Notes: generated from the letters alone by a model not told the origin. A stretch of 64,000 bases of DNA from Bacillus sp. Y1 (GCF_003586445.1 NZ_CP030028.1:386501-450500), one strand, 5' to 3'; numbered from the stretch's first letter, positions 50,341 to 60,341 are shown. A program made the numbers and translations.

Positions 50341-52677
50341 ATGAATTGGGAACTTCAGCAGGAGCAAAAACGAGTAGATCGTGTAATGGAGACAATTACG
50401 GAGGAAATCAACAGAGTGGAAGAAGAAGCTGCTAGGAGTAGGAACGAAGTGGTTCAGATCCGCAAGCACTTTTGGGATGAAGTCAAGGTGAGTACGGATA
50501 CTTTTGATGATTACCTTGAGACCATTATCGGCTTACGGCAAGAGGCTCAAGCTTTGTCCGTAAACATGAGCACCCATAAACATGCATCCAAGCGTTTATC
50601 CACACTGCGCCGAATGCAGGAGGTACCCTATTTTGGTCGGATTGATTTTATTGAAGAAGGGAATTCAAATCAGGAACAAATTTATATTGGTATTTCCTCG
50701 CTTAGTGATCCTAGTGGGGAAAATTTCCTGATCTATGACTGGAGGGCTCCTATCTCGAGTGTTTACTACGATTACCAGCCCGGTTCTGCCCAATATGTAA
50801 CACCCGGAGGTACAATCCATGGCTTATTGGAGAAAAAGTGGCAATATCTTATTCGCAGCGGCGTTCTTCAATCTATGTTCGATACGAGTCTCACCATTGG
50901 AGACGAGATTTTACAGCAGGTTCTGGGCAAAGGTACCGACAAGCAGATGCATAATATAGTAGCAACTATTCAACAGGAGCAAAACCGGATTATCCGTCAT
51001 GATCATGGGAGGCTGCTCATTGTTCACGGTGCAGCAGGCAGCGGAAAGACATCGGCGGCCATGCAACGAATTGCTTATTTGCTCTACAAATATCGAGATC
51101 GTCTGAATGCTGATCAAATCATTCTTTTTTCGCCTAATTCCATGTTTAATAGTTATGTGTCGAATGTGTTGCCGGAACTCGGCGAAGAGAATATGCAACA
51201 GGTCACATTCCAAGAATATCTGGACCATCGTCTGAGTAAAGAGTTTCATGTTGAAAATCCATTTGAGCAACTGGAATATGTTTTAACAGCGGCGAATACT
51301 CCTTCGTACAGGTCAAGGGTTGCGAGTATCCAATTCAAAGCATCTACCCGATTTTTTGAGGCGATTCAATCATACAGACAGTCACTAGAAGGTTCAGGAA
51401 TGGTATTTAAGGACATTACCTTCAGAGGGAAACCAATCGTTACTGCTCAACAAATAGAAGAAAGGTTTTACAGTCATGACACTTCACTTCGCTTCCATAA
51501 CAGACTTGAAAGGTTGAAGGATTGGCTCATTAAGAAAATAAATGAGGTTCAAAAGGTTGAACGTACGAAGCCGTGGGTTCAAGAGGAAATCGAGCTGCTA
51601 AGCAACGACGATTACCATAAGGCACATCGCTACTTAGCGGAAAAAAGAGGTTTTAAAAGAGAAGAGATTGCCGACTATGAGATGGAGCCGGAAGCACTTA
51701 CCCGATTGATGGTTCACCAGAAATTGAAGCCGTTAAGAAAACGAGTCCGAGCGTTTCGTTTCGTAGACTTAAAGGGAATGTACAAACAGCTCTTTGCTGA
51801 TCCCCTGAAGATCGAAGGATGGATAGAAGGGGAGACTCCAGCGGGGTGGGAGGCTATTTGTCGAGCGACGCTGGAAATGCTAGATGAAAATAAACTATTT
51901 TATGAGGATGCTACTCCGTTTTTACTTTTGAAAGAGCTGATTCACGGATTTCAGACGAACAGTTCGATCAAACATCTTGTTGTGGATGAGGCGCAGGATT
52001 ATTCTCCGTTTCAATTTGAGTTTTTGAGACGTTTGTTTCCTGCGGCAAGGATGACCGTGCTCGGTGACTTTAATCAGGCGATATTCGCCCATGCTAGCGA
52101 AATGGTTAATTTCAACACACTTACTAGCCTGTACGGACCGGATGAAACGGAAGTGATCAATATCGCACGGAGTTACCGATCTACTAAGCCGATCATTGAA
52201 TTTACTCGAAGACTTGTTCCTAACGGCGAAAGGATTATCCCTTTTGAACGCGAAGGGGAACGACCATTGCTGAAACAATTGTCCGATCACACAGAACTGC
52301 ACAGCTGTATTGCCTCTAAAGTCGCAGATTTACAAGGTCTAGGGCTTAATAGTATTGCGATCATATGCAAATCGGCTGAGGAAAGTAAAAGTGCCTATGA
52401 ATCCCTGTCCAGCATCGATGGTATTAAACTCTTAAAGAGCAGTGCGCTTGAATATGAGCAAGGAGTAGTTGTAGTGCCATCCTATTTGTCCAAGGGGATC
52501 GAATTCGATGCCGTCATTATTTATGATGCATCGGAGCATGTATACGGTGATGAGAGCCTGCGCAGAGTTTTCTACACGGCCTGCACCAGAGCTATGCATT
52601 ATTTACAGCTTTACAGCGTAGGCGAACCGAGTCCGTTTTTACGAAATGTATTGCGGGAGGGTTTCATCCAAGTGTGA
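50341..52677 (+). CDS. helD: RNA polymerase recycling motor HelD
   Basis: 778 residues, full length for HelD. A charged N-terminal coiled coil (about 1-80, reaching into the RNA polymerase secondary channel in known HelD) is followed by the UvrD-like ATPase: Walker A VHGAAGSGKTSAAMQRI near 230, HLVVDEAQDYSPFQFEFLRR (Walker B, DEAQD), FNQAIF, ARSYRSTKPIIEF and SKGIEFDAVIIYDAS. HelD pulls apart stalled transcription complexes. Some relatives also confer rifamycin tolerance. Confidence 0.93.
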   Translation: MNWELQQEQKRVDRVMETITEEINRVEEEAARSRNEVVQIRKHFWDEVKVSTDTFDDYLETIIGLRQEAQALSVNMSTHKHASKRLSTLRRMQEVPYFGRIDFIEEGNSNQEQIYIGISSLSDPSGENFLIYDWRAPISSVYYDYQPGSAQYVTPGGTIHGLLEKKWQYLIRSGVLQSMFDTSLTIGDEILQQVLGKGTDKQMHNIVATIQQEQNRIIRHDHGRLLIVHGAAGSGKTSAAMQRIAYLLYKYRDRLNADQIILFSPNSMFNSYVSNVLPELGEENMQQVTFQEYLDHRLSKEFHVENPFEQLEYVLTAANTPSYRSRVASIQFKASTRFFEAIQSYRQSLEGSGMVFKDITFRGKPIVTAQQIEERFYSHDTSLRFHNRLERLKDWLIKKINEVQKVERTKPWVQEEIELLSNDDYHKAHRYLAEKRGFKREEIADYEMEPEALTRLMVHQKLKPLRKRVRAFRFVDLKGMYKQLFADPLKIEGWIEGETPAGWEAICRATLEMLDENKLFYEDATPFLLLKELIHGFQTNSSIKHLVVDEAQDYSPFQFEFLRRLFPAARMTVLGDFNQAIFAHASEMVNFNTLTSLYGPDETEVINIARSYRSTKPIIEFTRRLVPNGERIIPFEREGERPLLKQLSDHTELHSCIASKVADLQGLGLNSIAIICKSAEESKSAYESLSSIDGIKLLKSSALEYEQGVVVVPSYLSKGIEFDAVIIYDASEHVYGDESLRRVFYTACTRAMHYLQLYSVGEPSPFLRNVLREGFIQV

Positions 52678-52850
52678 GTTTGAGTGAGCCAAGTGGAGGA
52701 AACTATTCACAAATGCAATTAATCTGGCTGCTAAGAGGCAGCCTCTGTTCTTATTTATGTAGAAAAGTAGCCGGTTTCTAGAAGAATATTTAATAAAACT
52801 CTAAAAAATGCACACTCTAAATCCGAATAAGGAAAAGAGGAGTATTCCTT

Positions 52851-53357
52851 TTGGAGGGTAGAGTGATTGGTGTCGTGCTTCATAAAAGAAAATTGTTGTC
52901 ACTATGTATTTTGATCGTTCCCTGGTTAACCGTTCCTCTTATAGAAAAGAGATCATTTATACGGTTCCTGCCTGCAACAATTTTTGTTAATTTGGTAATA
53001 AGTCTATTTAGTGTAGTAGCAGATAGGAAAAAACTTTGGAAAGTTAAAAATCCAGTATTTCAATATACAGCAGTAGACTTTTCTTATTTGTTAGGCTTGT
53101 TTTTCATTACAACTATTTGGGTATTTAAATTAACTTACGGTAATTTTATTAAGTATTTATCATTAAATATTGTCATTGACTATCTTCTGTCATTCCCTCT
53201 AGTTAAATTCTTCACTAAAGTAGGAGTGTTTGAATTTAAGAAGTTGCGACCCAGTCATTTTTTCAGTATCAGTGTTTTCTTAGCCATCATTATTTATTGG
53301 TACCAATACCTAATTGAGAGAGTAATAATAAAACAAAATGAAAATCAACTCACGTAA
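52851..53357 (+). CDS. Membrane protein, CBO0543-like, unknown
   Basis: 168 residues, TTG start behind GTATTCC (weak). About four to five membrane helices (LLSLCILIVPWLTVPLIEKR, FLPATIFVNLVISLFSVVAD, SYLLGLFFITTIWVFKLTYG). Size and helix spacing resemble the protein at 58844. Function unknown. Confidence 0.6.
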   Translation: MEGRVIGVVLHKRKLLSLCILIVPWLTVPLIEKRSFIRFLPATIFVNLVISLFSVVADRKKLWKVKNPVFQYTAVDFSYLLGLFFITTIWVFKLTYGNFIKYLSLNIVIDYLLSFPLVKFFTKVGVFEFKKLRPSHFFSISVFLAIIIYWYQYLIERVIIKQNENQLT

Positions 53358-54052
53358 ATAGGGGCAAGAGTTTAAAATCCGGCTTTAGTAGTAATGGGTT
53401 TAGATACCTGTCACTTTTTATAAAAATACGTTTGAAAATCTCCTTATATTTTGTTATACATTTTGTCCTGCAAAAGGCAGGGCTTTTTGTTGTGTAAGAA
53501 AATTATAAAGTGCCACCTAATGTATAATGCATTTTAAGCCAAGGTACTGTTATTAAACTGATGTTGGTTTTACTTTTTTTGAAAAATAACCGGAAAAATT
53601 CCATTTAAATTGGGAAATACCCATATTTCCTTAAGAATAAGCGGAGTTTTTCCGCTTATGTGATCCAAATCTTTGAATTTTGGCTTATTTAGAGCAGTTA
53701 ACCGGAATTCCTCCCCTTATTTCTGCTTCTTAAGCGTCCTCTATATACAATAGCCGGAAATTCTCCGCCTATTCATTCTCTTACCTATACGAAATCATCA
53801 ATGAATAATTACAGAGCCAAAGTCAAAAGAATCAATAAAAAATGACCATCAAATTCACATACAAAATGGATGGTCATTTTAATATATATGTTGGATTTTT
53901 GTGACAGGTAACAGAACCCGTTACTTTTGTAGCCGGTTTTTTTGTTCTTTAGCTAAAGCAAGTTTGTTTCATGTTGAAACTTAAAGCTGACATTCTTAAG
54001 TAGAAAGCTTTTATGTTGAGAACTTGTCGTTGTTATAGATTGTAGCGGAGCC
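53358..54052. other. Gene-free region with CCGGAA-type repeat motifs
   Basis: No convincing gene. Imperfect motifs CCGGAAAAATTCC (near 53590), GCGGAGTTTTTCCGC (53643), CCGGAATTCCTCCCC (53702) and CCGGAAATTCTCCGCC (53755) recur roughly every 55-60 bp. ATAAGCGGA/TCCGCTTAT (about 53637-53659) and ATGACCATC/GATGGTCAT (about 53842-53876) form hairpins, the second followed by TTTT. Confidence 0.45.
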
Positions 54053-55462
54053 TTATAATAAATGCTGAAATAAACCTGTTATATAAGATAGTCCTTTTAT
54101 AGTGAATGATTTAAACCAACTTACTTTACCTGGTTTTAAGTTGGGGTCCTCGATATACGATTCATCCTTTGCTACTTTTAAGCTCTTTTTAAAGTACTGG
54201 TTCATTTCTTTTTCAAGATGTTCGGTAAATTCGACGCTATCAATAACGACCATGGACTCAGTATTTAAATACGCCGACCTGGCATCCACATTGAATGCTC
54301 CAATGGCACTCAATCGATCATCGAAGATAAATGTTTTGGCATGTATGGAGTCTGACCATTGATATTCCATTACATTTATACCTTTTTTCACCATCCTGTT
54401 GATATGCTTTATATGCCCTGAATAAGCCATCACATTGGCTGTTGATGCCATGGAGTTCGTTAAAATAGTGGTCTTTTCAGGTGGTATTTGTAACGAACCC
54501 ATAAAGGTGCGCATAGGTTTCGTTGGAATTACATACGGGCTTTGGATGACTAAGGACTGTTTCGAATTTTTCATAAGATTTGTTAAATCATACCATGCCC
54601 AAGGTTCTTTATTAAATCTTTGTATAGGGTTGTGAATAAAGGTTACTTTTTTAGTAGGAAGAGATATGTTTACCCAATCATAATAAGTATTGAATAATTT
54701 TTTATCACTTTTTCTCAAATTCTCTAGTTTCTGTTTTAGTTGATGAGTGGCTTCTTTTGCTTTCTTCTGTTGCCGTGGTGATAGCTTATGAATAGGAACC
54801 TTTGTAATGGGATGATGCCAGACTTCATTAAAGTAGCCCTCCATTTGACTCAGAACACTGTCTTCCTTTGTCTCAGGTTTCGTATTAATGATCAGAACAT
54901 CTCGGTCATTCGTTGGGTTTTTTTCCCCTTCTTCAATAAAATAACGATTCCCGATATTTCTGCCACCGGTTAATGCATATTTATTGTCAATAACAAGTAT
55001 TTTATCATGAAGTCGATTATTCCATGTCCAAGGCAGGAAAGGATTAAAGGGTTCGTAAAATTTAACTTCAATATTTGGATGATTGATTAAGGCATATTGG
55101 AGATCTTTTAGACCAAATCTAAAACCATGGAAAATTCCATCCAAAAGAATCCTTACCTTTACACCACGATCGGCCGCATCCAAAATCATTCCGAAGATCA
55201 AATCGGTAATATATCCTTTATGAATCGCATAATAGGCGATATCAATAGCCTCCTGAGCATTTTCCATTAAATTCACACGGGCAACCCCTGAATACGTTTT
55301 TTCCTCCAGCAGAATGACTCGATCCTGGGATGGCTCATTTCCGTAGAATCTTTCCACTTTATGCTCTTTCTTATAGGTGCTACTAACCTGTGGATAATTA
55401 ACTTTAAAAATAACAACGGCGAATATGGTAATGTACAGTAAATAAAAGATGAGAATAATCAT
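54053..55462 (-). CDS. Phospholipase D-like / cardiolipin-synthase-type protein
   Basis: 469 residues. One N-terminal membrane helix (IILIFYLLYITIFAVVIFKV), then two HKD motifs: HDKILVIDNKYALTGGRN and HAKTFIFDDRLSAIGAFNVD. These form the PLD active site that swaps phosphatidyl groups. Its single N-terminal helix and length differ from classic Cls (two helices, about 480-510), so it may act on other phospholipids. No operon partner. Confidence 0.88.
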   Translation of the reverse strand: MIILIFYLLYITIFAVVIFKVNYPQVSSTYKKEHKVERFYGNEPSQDRVILLEEKTYSGVARVNLMENAQEAIDIAYYAIHKGYITDLIFGMILDAADRGVKVRILLDGIFHGFRFGLKDLQYALINHPNIEVKFYEPFNPFLPWTWNNRLHDKILVIDNKYALTGGRNIGNRYFIEEGEKNPTNDRDVLIINTKPETKEDSVLSQMEGYFNEVWHHPITKVPIHKLSPRQQKKAKEATHQLKQKLENLRKSDKKLFNTYYDWVNISLPTKKVTFIHNPIQRFNKEPWAWYDLTNLMKNSKQSLVIQSPYVIPTKPMRTFMGSLQIPPEKTTILTNSMASTANVMAYSGHIKHINRMVKKGINVMEYQWSDSIHAKTFIFDDRLSAIGAFNVDARSAYLNTESMVVIDSVEFTEHLEKEMNQYFKKSLKVAKDESYIEDPNLKPGKVSWFKSFTIKGLSYITGLFQHLL

Positions 55463-55645
55463 AACCGCACCCCTAACTTTTTTATTGAATGAACCTCCTT
55501 TCTAGCACCTGGAAAGCCACAATAATTGTTTATAGTTTGTTCAACATTTTTTACAATATGAAAGAACTTAGGTTAAATATGAAAAAAAGCCACGTCTTTA
55601 TAAAATAATAAGGAAGGTCTGAAAAAAGAGGGGATTTGCAACCTA

Positions 55646-55702
55646 AAAGAAGAAGGCTGCCTCGAGAAGGTCATATTTCATAACCTTTTGAGACAGCCCT
55701 TT
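55646..55702 (-). terminator. Terminator of the SDR-ArsR operon
   Basis: AAGGCTGCCTC...GAGACAGCCCTT pairs with one mismatch around an inner AAGGT/AACCTT stem. On the minus strand a pyrimidine-rich TTCTTC stretch follows. Confidence 0.6.
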
Positions 55703-55710
55703 TGTATCTA

Positions 55711-56019
55711 TTATAGGATACAGTCCTTTTCTACAATGTTTATTAATTCTTTTAATTGAAGCACACTGTTTTCTAATGATAATGAGTAGTAGCGCATGGT
55801 TCCTTTTTGTTCAATCTTCACCAGTTGGTTATCTCTTAATATTTTCAGATGGTGAGAAATCGCTGGTCGAGAAAGCGTGGATGCATCTGCAATTTCATTT
55901 ACACTTAGACTTTCATTTTCGGCCAATAGCAGGATAATATCTTGTCTAGCTGGATCACTTAATGTTGTAAACAATGGAATACAAGAACGAAAAATTTCTA
56001 TTGCTTGTTGTGTCATCAT
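55711..56019 (-). CDS. ArsR-family regulator
   Basis: 102 residues. Winged helix with LFTTLSDPARQDIILLLAEN, SVNEIADASTLSRPAISHHL and KILRDNQLVKIEQKG. The usual metal-binding CxC is absent and the only cysteines are at residues 13 and near 100, so it may not sense metals. It follows the SDR gene by 22 bp and likely represses the pair through the palindrome at 56831. Confidence 0.9.
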   Translation of the reverse strand: MMTQQAIEIFRSCIPLFTTLSDPARQDIILLLAENESLSVNEIADASTLSRPAISHHLKILRDNQLVKIEQKGTMRYYSLSLENSVLQLKELINIVEKDCIL

Positions 56020-56041
56020 CAGACCTCATTTATACATTAAT

Positions 56042-56806
56042 CTAGCACTCTTTCATCACGAGTTTAGCAACTTTAGCTGCCGTTCGTCTAGGTAAAAATT
56101 TAGCTGCCAATGCTCCAATCTTATTAAGTCCCCCAGTTATAACCACTCTTTTTCCTTTCATCAATGAATCAAACCCTTGTTTTGCTACTAATTCTGAAGA
56201 CATAGCATTGCTAAACATTTTGGTGTTTTCAACTTTAGCGACGGAGCTAAAGTTTGTCTTCGTTGCTCCTGGGCAAAGTGTGGTTACCGTAATTGAATAT
56301 GGTCTTAATTCTTCTGCTAGAGCTTCAGAAAAGGAGAGAACAAATGCCTTTGTGGCATAATATACAGCCATATTAGGGCCTGGTTGGAATGCGGCAGTAC
56401 TTGCAACATTTAATATTTTTCCTGACTTACTTTTCTTGAAATCGGGTAGCAATTGATAGGTTAATTCCGTTAATGAAGAAATATTAAGTTGAATCATTTC
56501 TAATTGTTTTTCAATACTAAGATCTTCAAAGGCGCCTAATAATCCAAAACCAGCGTTATTGATTAGAACATCGACAGTGATATCTTGTGCTTTGATTTCA
56601 TCAACTATTTCCTTAACGGCATTAGATTTACTTAAGTCCTTTGAAATCACTGTAATGTTGTTATTGGGATAACTTTTCTTTATTTCTAAAAGTTTTTCTT
56701 CATTTCGTGCAATTACTACTAGATTATATCCAACATTAGCGAATAATTTAACAAATTCTAACCCTATTCCACTAGATGCTCCTGTTATTACAACTGTTTT
56801 AGTCAT
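56042..56806 (-). CDS. Short-chain dehydrogenase/reductase (DltE/YqjQ-like)
   Basis: 254 residues. ITGASSGIGLEFVKLFANVG, LINNAGFGLLGAFEDL, catalytic YYATKAFVLSFSEALAEELR and LCPGATKTNF are intact. The C-terminal helix bundle is typical of SDRs that act on lipids or ketones. First gene of an operon with arsR. Confidence 0.9.
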   Translation of the reverse strand: MTKTVVITGASSGIGLEFVKLFANVGYNLVVIARNEEKLLEIKKSYPNNNITVISKDLSKSNAVKEIVDEIKAQDITVDVLINNAGFGLLGAFEDLSIEKQLEMIQLNISSLTELTYQLLPDFKKSKSGKILNVASTAAFQPGPNMAVYYATKAFVLSFSEALAEELRPYSITVTTLCPGATKTNFSSVAKVENTKMFSNAMSSELVAKQGFDSLMKGKRVVITGGLNKIGALAAKFLPRRTAAKVAKLVMKEC

Positions 56807-56830
56807 TTTTTATCTTCCTTTGTTTGAGTT

Positions 56831-56848
56831 TTTAAATGTTTAAACATT
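56831..56848. promoter_or_regulatory. Candidate ArsR operator
   Basis: TAAATGTTTAAACATTTA is a perfect 18-bp palindrome 25 bp upstream of the SDR start, with a further half-site AAACAT at 56848-56853. Confidence 0.55.
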
Positions 56849-56930
56849 TAAACATATAGTAAATAAATTATTCATTACTGTCAATCCTTTAATTAGAAAT
56901 TATAATATTGCTCTAATTTTTTCCACACGA

Positions 56931-56954
56931 AAAAAAGGTTGCATAGCAACCTTT
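56931..56954 (-). terminator. Terminator of ypmR-ypmS
   Basis: AAAGGTTGC and GCAACCTTT around ATA; on the minus strand seven Ts follow. Confidence 0.8.
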
Positions 56955-56983
56955 CTGGTAATAGGGGTTCCAAGGTTAAATTT

Positions 56984-57595
56984 CTATAAACCTAATGTTT
57001 TATTCGGTACCTTAATTTCGAACGTAATATGATCATTTTTTAAATCAAAACTTTGTACCTTTACTTTAAAGTTACTTTTCACTTCCATTTGTGTTACGCC
57101 AATATAGATCAGTTGATTTTTAGGATCAATTTCAACCCATTCAGGTGTATTTAATTCTTTCTTTACGTATTCAAGAATTTTCTTTTCTGGCAATGCCAAT
57201 AATCCAAGTGACATATCCGATGCATACAACACAAGGTCTCCGTTTTTTTGTACCGAGGGTTCTAATGTGATTGATATCGGTATATCGGTCTGAAAGGCTT
57301 CAATTGTCCCAAACAATTGAACATTTTCATCAAATTTGACTGCGAATTTATCATTTTTATCCTTCATGAAACGATCTACATATTGATTGACCAGTTCATT
57401 CAAATTTTGCTTACTTGAAGTAATCGTAAATTCGGCCCCGGGTTCCTCTTCAATTAATTCTTTACTAGGTATTTCAGTATCTGATATAGGCCACAGTAAA
57501 AAAATAAAGAAAAGTAAAACAAAGCATACATTCACTCCAACTATAGCTAAAAATAATCGTTTCCATGACGGTTTTGTTTTTATTTGTATTTTCAT
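56984..57595 (-). CDS. ypmS: YpmS-like membrane-anchored protein (DUF2140)
   Basis: About 203 residues from ATG 57595 with GAAGGTG upstream. One N-terminal helix (LFLAIVGVNVCFVLLFFIFL), then an extracellular strand-rich domain (FTITSSKQNLNELVNQYVDR, ITFEIKVPNKTLGL at the end) as in B. subtilis YpmS. Probably binds lipid or wall material. It begins 13 bp after ypmR, the same order as in B. subtilis. Confidence 0.85.
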   Translation of the reverse strand: MKIQIKTKPSWKRLFLAIVGVNVCFVLLFFIFLLWPISDTEIPSKELIEEEPGAEFTITSSKQNLNELVNQYVDRFMKDKNDKFAVKFDENVQLFGTIEAFQTDIPISITLEPSVQKNGDLVLYASDMSLGLLALPEKKILEYVKKELNTPEWVEIDPKNQLIYIGVTQMEVKSNFKVKVQSFDLKNDHITFEIKVPNKTLGL

Positions 57596-57607
57596 CGATT
57601 TCACCTT

Positions 57608-58543
57608 CTATTCGAAATCCTCATGTGGTAACTCAGTTTCTTCATCATATTTACTTAAATACTCAAGAACGCGCTGTGCCATTAATTTATACCCACTCGT
57701 ATTTGGGTGAAAATTATCATCAGCAAATAGGTTGATGGTAGAATTAGAGAATAAGTCTTCAGTAGGAATAAAGTATACATTCTCAAACTCTTCTGTAACT
57801 GTTTCACCTGCTTGATTCCAATCATTAAGAATCATGTCTAGCTGCTCAATATCACCAAAGTAACGCTCAAATGGATTATAAAATCCAATCAAATAGATTT
57901 GAGTATCTGGATTTAATTCATTTATTTTATAAAAAATAGCAGTTAATCTCTCAATATATTTAATTTTTTCTTCTTGAAAAGGCTCTATATTAAGGTTTGT
58001 ATAATTATTTCTAACAACTTTCATAATATCATTTGCTCCGATTGTGATTAAAACGATATCAGCATCCTTTATAGCTGATGAAATCTCTTCATTTTCCAAC
58101 CTTGCTAACAATTGATCCGTTCGATTTCCTCTTTTTCCGAAGTTTTCAATAGAAATATTCATATGATTATCTTCGAATGTGTGGTTTAAAATTCCTACAT
58201 AACCGCCACTCTCTGTTTCATCTCCGACGCCCTCAGTTAGTGAATCACCAATAGAAACCATTTTTTTATCCTGGCTAAAAAAAGTAATGGCACCTTCTAT
58301 CATTTCTCTGACTTTCTCTTTTACCGTCTCTGCTACAGGTTTATCATCAATCTCAGTTGCTAATTCTTGTTGCTCTTCTGCCTCCGCTGTAGTATCAACA
58401 GAAAGATTATCTTCTTCGCTAACATTTGATGTAACACTCACAGGTTCTTCCTTCAGTTTACTAAAAGACGGAAGAAATAAATAAAGAAGGAAACATGCAA
58501 AAATAACACTAGAAATACTGATCCAAACCTTCTTTTTCTTCAA
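57608..58543 (-). CDS. ypmR: SGNH/GDSL hydrolase YpmR
   Basis: 311 residues, TTG start behind GGTGGTGAG. A signal anchor (WISISSVIFACFLLYLFLPS) is followed by an acidic linker and the SGNH domain: GDSLTEGVGDE (Ser), FGKRGNRTDQLL (Gly), TIGANDIMK (Asn) and DDNFHPNTSGYK (Asp/His). It is a membrane-anchored esterase or lipase acting outside the cell, with unknown substrate. Compared with B. subtilis YpmR the linker of about 45 residues is long and Glu/Ser/Thr-rich. Confidence 0.9.
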   Translation of the reverse strand: MKKKKVWISISSVIFACFLLYLFLPSFSKLKEEPVSVTSNVSEEDNLSVDTTAEAEEQQELATEIDDKPVAETVKEKVREMIEGAITFFSQDKKMVSIGDSLTEGVGDETESGGYVGILNHTFEDNHMNISIENFGKRGNRTDQLLARLENEEISSAIKDADIVLITIGANDIMKVVRNNYTNLNIEPFQEEKIKYIERLTAIFYKINELNPDTQIYLIGFYNPFERYFGDIEQLDMILNDWNQAGETVTEEFENVYFIPTEDLFSNSTINLFADDNFHPNTSGYKLMAQRVLEYLSKYDEETELPHEDFE

Positions 58544-58843
58544 GTAATTCTCACCACCATTTATATTAATATCGGTGTCTTCTGCATTTTAATAAGCCAA
58601 CAAGTCATTTTACCATTCGTTGACTAGTAAAATAAGAGAATGATATATATTTAACACTTCTGTAAGGGATGTAAACATTTGAAAATTCTTATTATCACGA
58701 TATTCACTAATATCCTTAGTGAAACTCATGAGAGGTTAGTTGAAGTAGGATTAGTATATTTTTCAATAATTAATTCAAAATAAATAAAGATGAATTACAT
58801 ATTAGCTATATTTCTTTAAAATAAAAATAATCAGGTGATTTTA

Positions 58844-59314
58844 ATGGAATTTATGAAGTATGAAGGTGAAGGGTATGTCTGGAGTTTAGTGATCATATCG
58901 ATATTATTTGTACTAATCATGCCTAAAAAAAACTTAACATGGGTAGGCATATTTATTACTTTTGTTTTTTCAGCTGGATTGACCTGGACCTTTGATACGA
59001 TATCAATGTCCACATTTAACTTATTTGATCTAGCAAAAAAAATATCAATTGAGCTAACTGATGCTTTATTAATTGGCGTTGTCCCTGCAAGCATTGCCAC
59101 TATCTATGTGAATTTTTATAAACCTCAAAAGAAATGGATTTTTGTTTTTATTTTTACCTTATTATGTTTTGTCTTAGAATATGGTTTAGTTCTGTTCGGA
59201 TATATGAAAAATAACAGTTGGAATACATGGTATGGAATACCGGTGTATTTTATCATTTTTACATTCTTCTTTCCTTGGTATGTAAAGTTACTTTCAAAAC
59301 AATTAGTAAAATAA
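58844..59314 (+). CDS. CBO0543-family membrane protein
   Basis: About 156 residues from ATG 58844 (AGGTGA 5 bp upstream; GTG 58835 in frame). Five membrane helices (VWSLVIISILFVLIMPKKNL, FVFIFTLLCFVLEYGLVLFG, TWYGIPVYFIIFTFFFPWYV) in the CBO0543 pattern. Function unknown. Monocistronic with a strong terminator. Confidence 0.7.
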   Translation: MEFMKYEGEGYVWSLVIISILFVLIMPKKNLTWVGIFITFVFSAGLTWTFDTISMSTFNLFDLAKKISIELTDALLIGVVPASIATIYVNFYKPQKKWIFVFIFTLLCFVLEYGLVLFGYMKNNSWNTWYGIPVYFIIFTFFFPWYVKLLSKQLVK

Positions 59315-59331
59315 TATATTGACCTAAAAGA

Positions 59332-59370
59332 GGTGCGTTGATCCAAGGTTGGGTAACGCACCATTTTTTT
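59332..59370 (+). terminator. Terminator of the CBO0543-like gene
   Basis: GGTGCGTT (59332-59339) and AACGCACC (59355-59362), then seven Ts. The GCGTTGATCCAAGG loop side resembles sequences near 46363 and 47046. Confidence 0.8.
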
Positions 59371-59480
59371 GACCTTGATTCAAAATAGAGTGTAGATATG
59401 TTGAATAAGAGTTATTAAGTAAATAATCACCCAAATGGTAAATGATCGCTGCTAAATTTAATTTAAATCAAAAGATGTCA

Positions 59481-60305
59481 CTATTTCTCATTTAGGTGTT
59501 GTGTAAGAATTGAGATAAATTGTGTTGGAGCCTCTAGAGGAGTGAAATGCCCCACCTTTGGAATGATGTGAAATGATGCATGATGTAATTCCTCATTTTT
59601 CAACTTTTGTCCAAGCTCAGGGTGAATATAACGATCATATTCCCCGAAAATAATAGTGATTGGCATTGGAAGAAACTCAGCTAAACATCCACGATAGATT
59701 TCGAGTTTATCCATATCTCCTGAACGATATAATTCTAAGGTGATACGATCTTTTGTTGAATCAGAAAACAGTCGGTAAAAATCCTCGATAATTGCTTCTG
59801 AAACATTAGGAACAGATTTTTTCAAAAACCCTTCAAATATCGGTTTATTTCGCAAATAAGAAACCCATTTTTCACCTCCATCTTGTGAACGTAAAATCAA
59901 TGCATCTTTATGCCATACAAATTCTGGACTAAACGTAGCATCTGAAATGATTAAACTACTCAGACGCTGAGAATGTGTACAAGCCCACCTAGTTCCGATA
60001 AGAGCACCCCAGTCATGAGTAACAAGATGAAATTGCTCAAGGGAAAGTTCGCTTGTAAAATCGCTTATAAAATCCATATAACGCTCCCAAGTCGATGCTT
60101 CATCGAAAGCGTGACTTTGACCAAAACCTGGAAGGTCAGGAGCAACAGCTCTGTAGCCTAACTTTTCAACTGCTAAAGCTACTTCGCTCCAAAGTAAAGA
60201 TGATTCTGGAAACCCATGTAAAAACAGTATTACAGGAGCATCTGACTTCCCACAATCTAGGAAGAATGTCTCTTTCCCTCTAATTACCACACTTTTCTTT
60301 TGCAT
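59481..60305 (-). CDS. Alpha/beta hydrolase, epoxide-hydrolase/dehalogenase-like
   Basis: 274 residues. Oxyanion motif LFLHGFPESSLLW, nucleophile elbow LVTHDWGALIGTRWA with aspartate as nucleophile (not serine), acid in FGEYDRYIHPELG and histidine in VGHFTPLEAP. An Asp nucleophile is typical of epoxide hydrolases and haloalkane/fluoroacetate dehalogenases. Divergent from a tetR gene, with matching palindromes in between, so it is probably induced by its substrate. Confidence 0.9.
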   Translation of the reverse strand: MQKKSVVIRGKETFFLDCGKSDAPVILFLHGFPESSLLWSEVALAVEKLGYRAVAPDLPGFGQSHAFDEASTWERYMDFISDFTSELSLEQFHLVTHDWGALIGTRWACTHSQRLSSLIISDATFSPEFVWHKDALILRSQDGGEKWVSYLRNKPIFEGFLKKSVPNVSEAIIEDFYRLFSDSTKDRITLELYRSGDMDKLEIYRGCLAEFLPMPITIIFGEYDRYIHPELGQKLKNEELHHASFHIIPKVGHFTPLEAPTQFISILTQHLNEK

Positions 60306-60325
60306 GTAATATCGCCTCCATTTTC

Positions 60326-60341
60326 AGTACCGACCGGTCTC
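60326..60341. promoter_or_regulatory. TetR operator, hydrolase side
   Basis: AGTACCGACCGGTCTC, a near-palindrome (TACCGA...) that matches the site at 60443. It lies about 20 bp before the hydrolase start. Confidence 0.5.
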
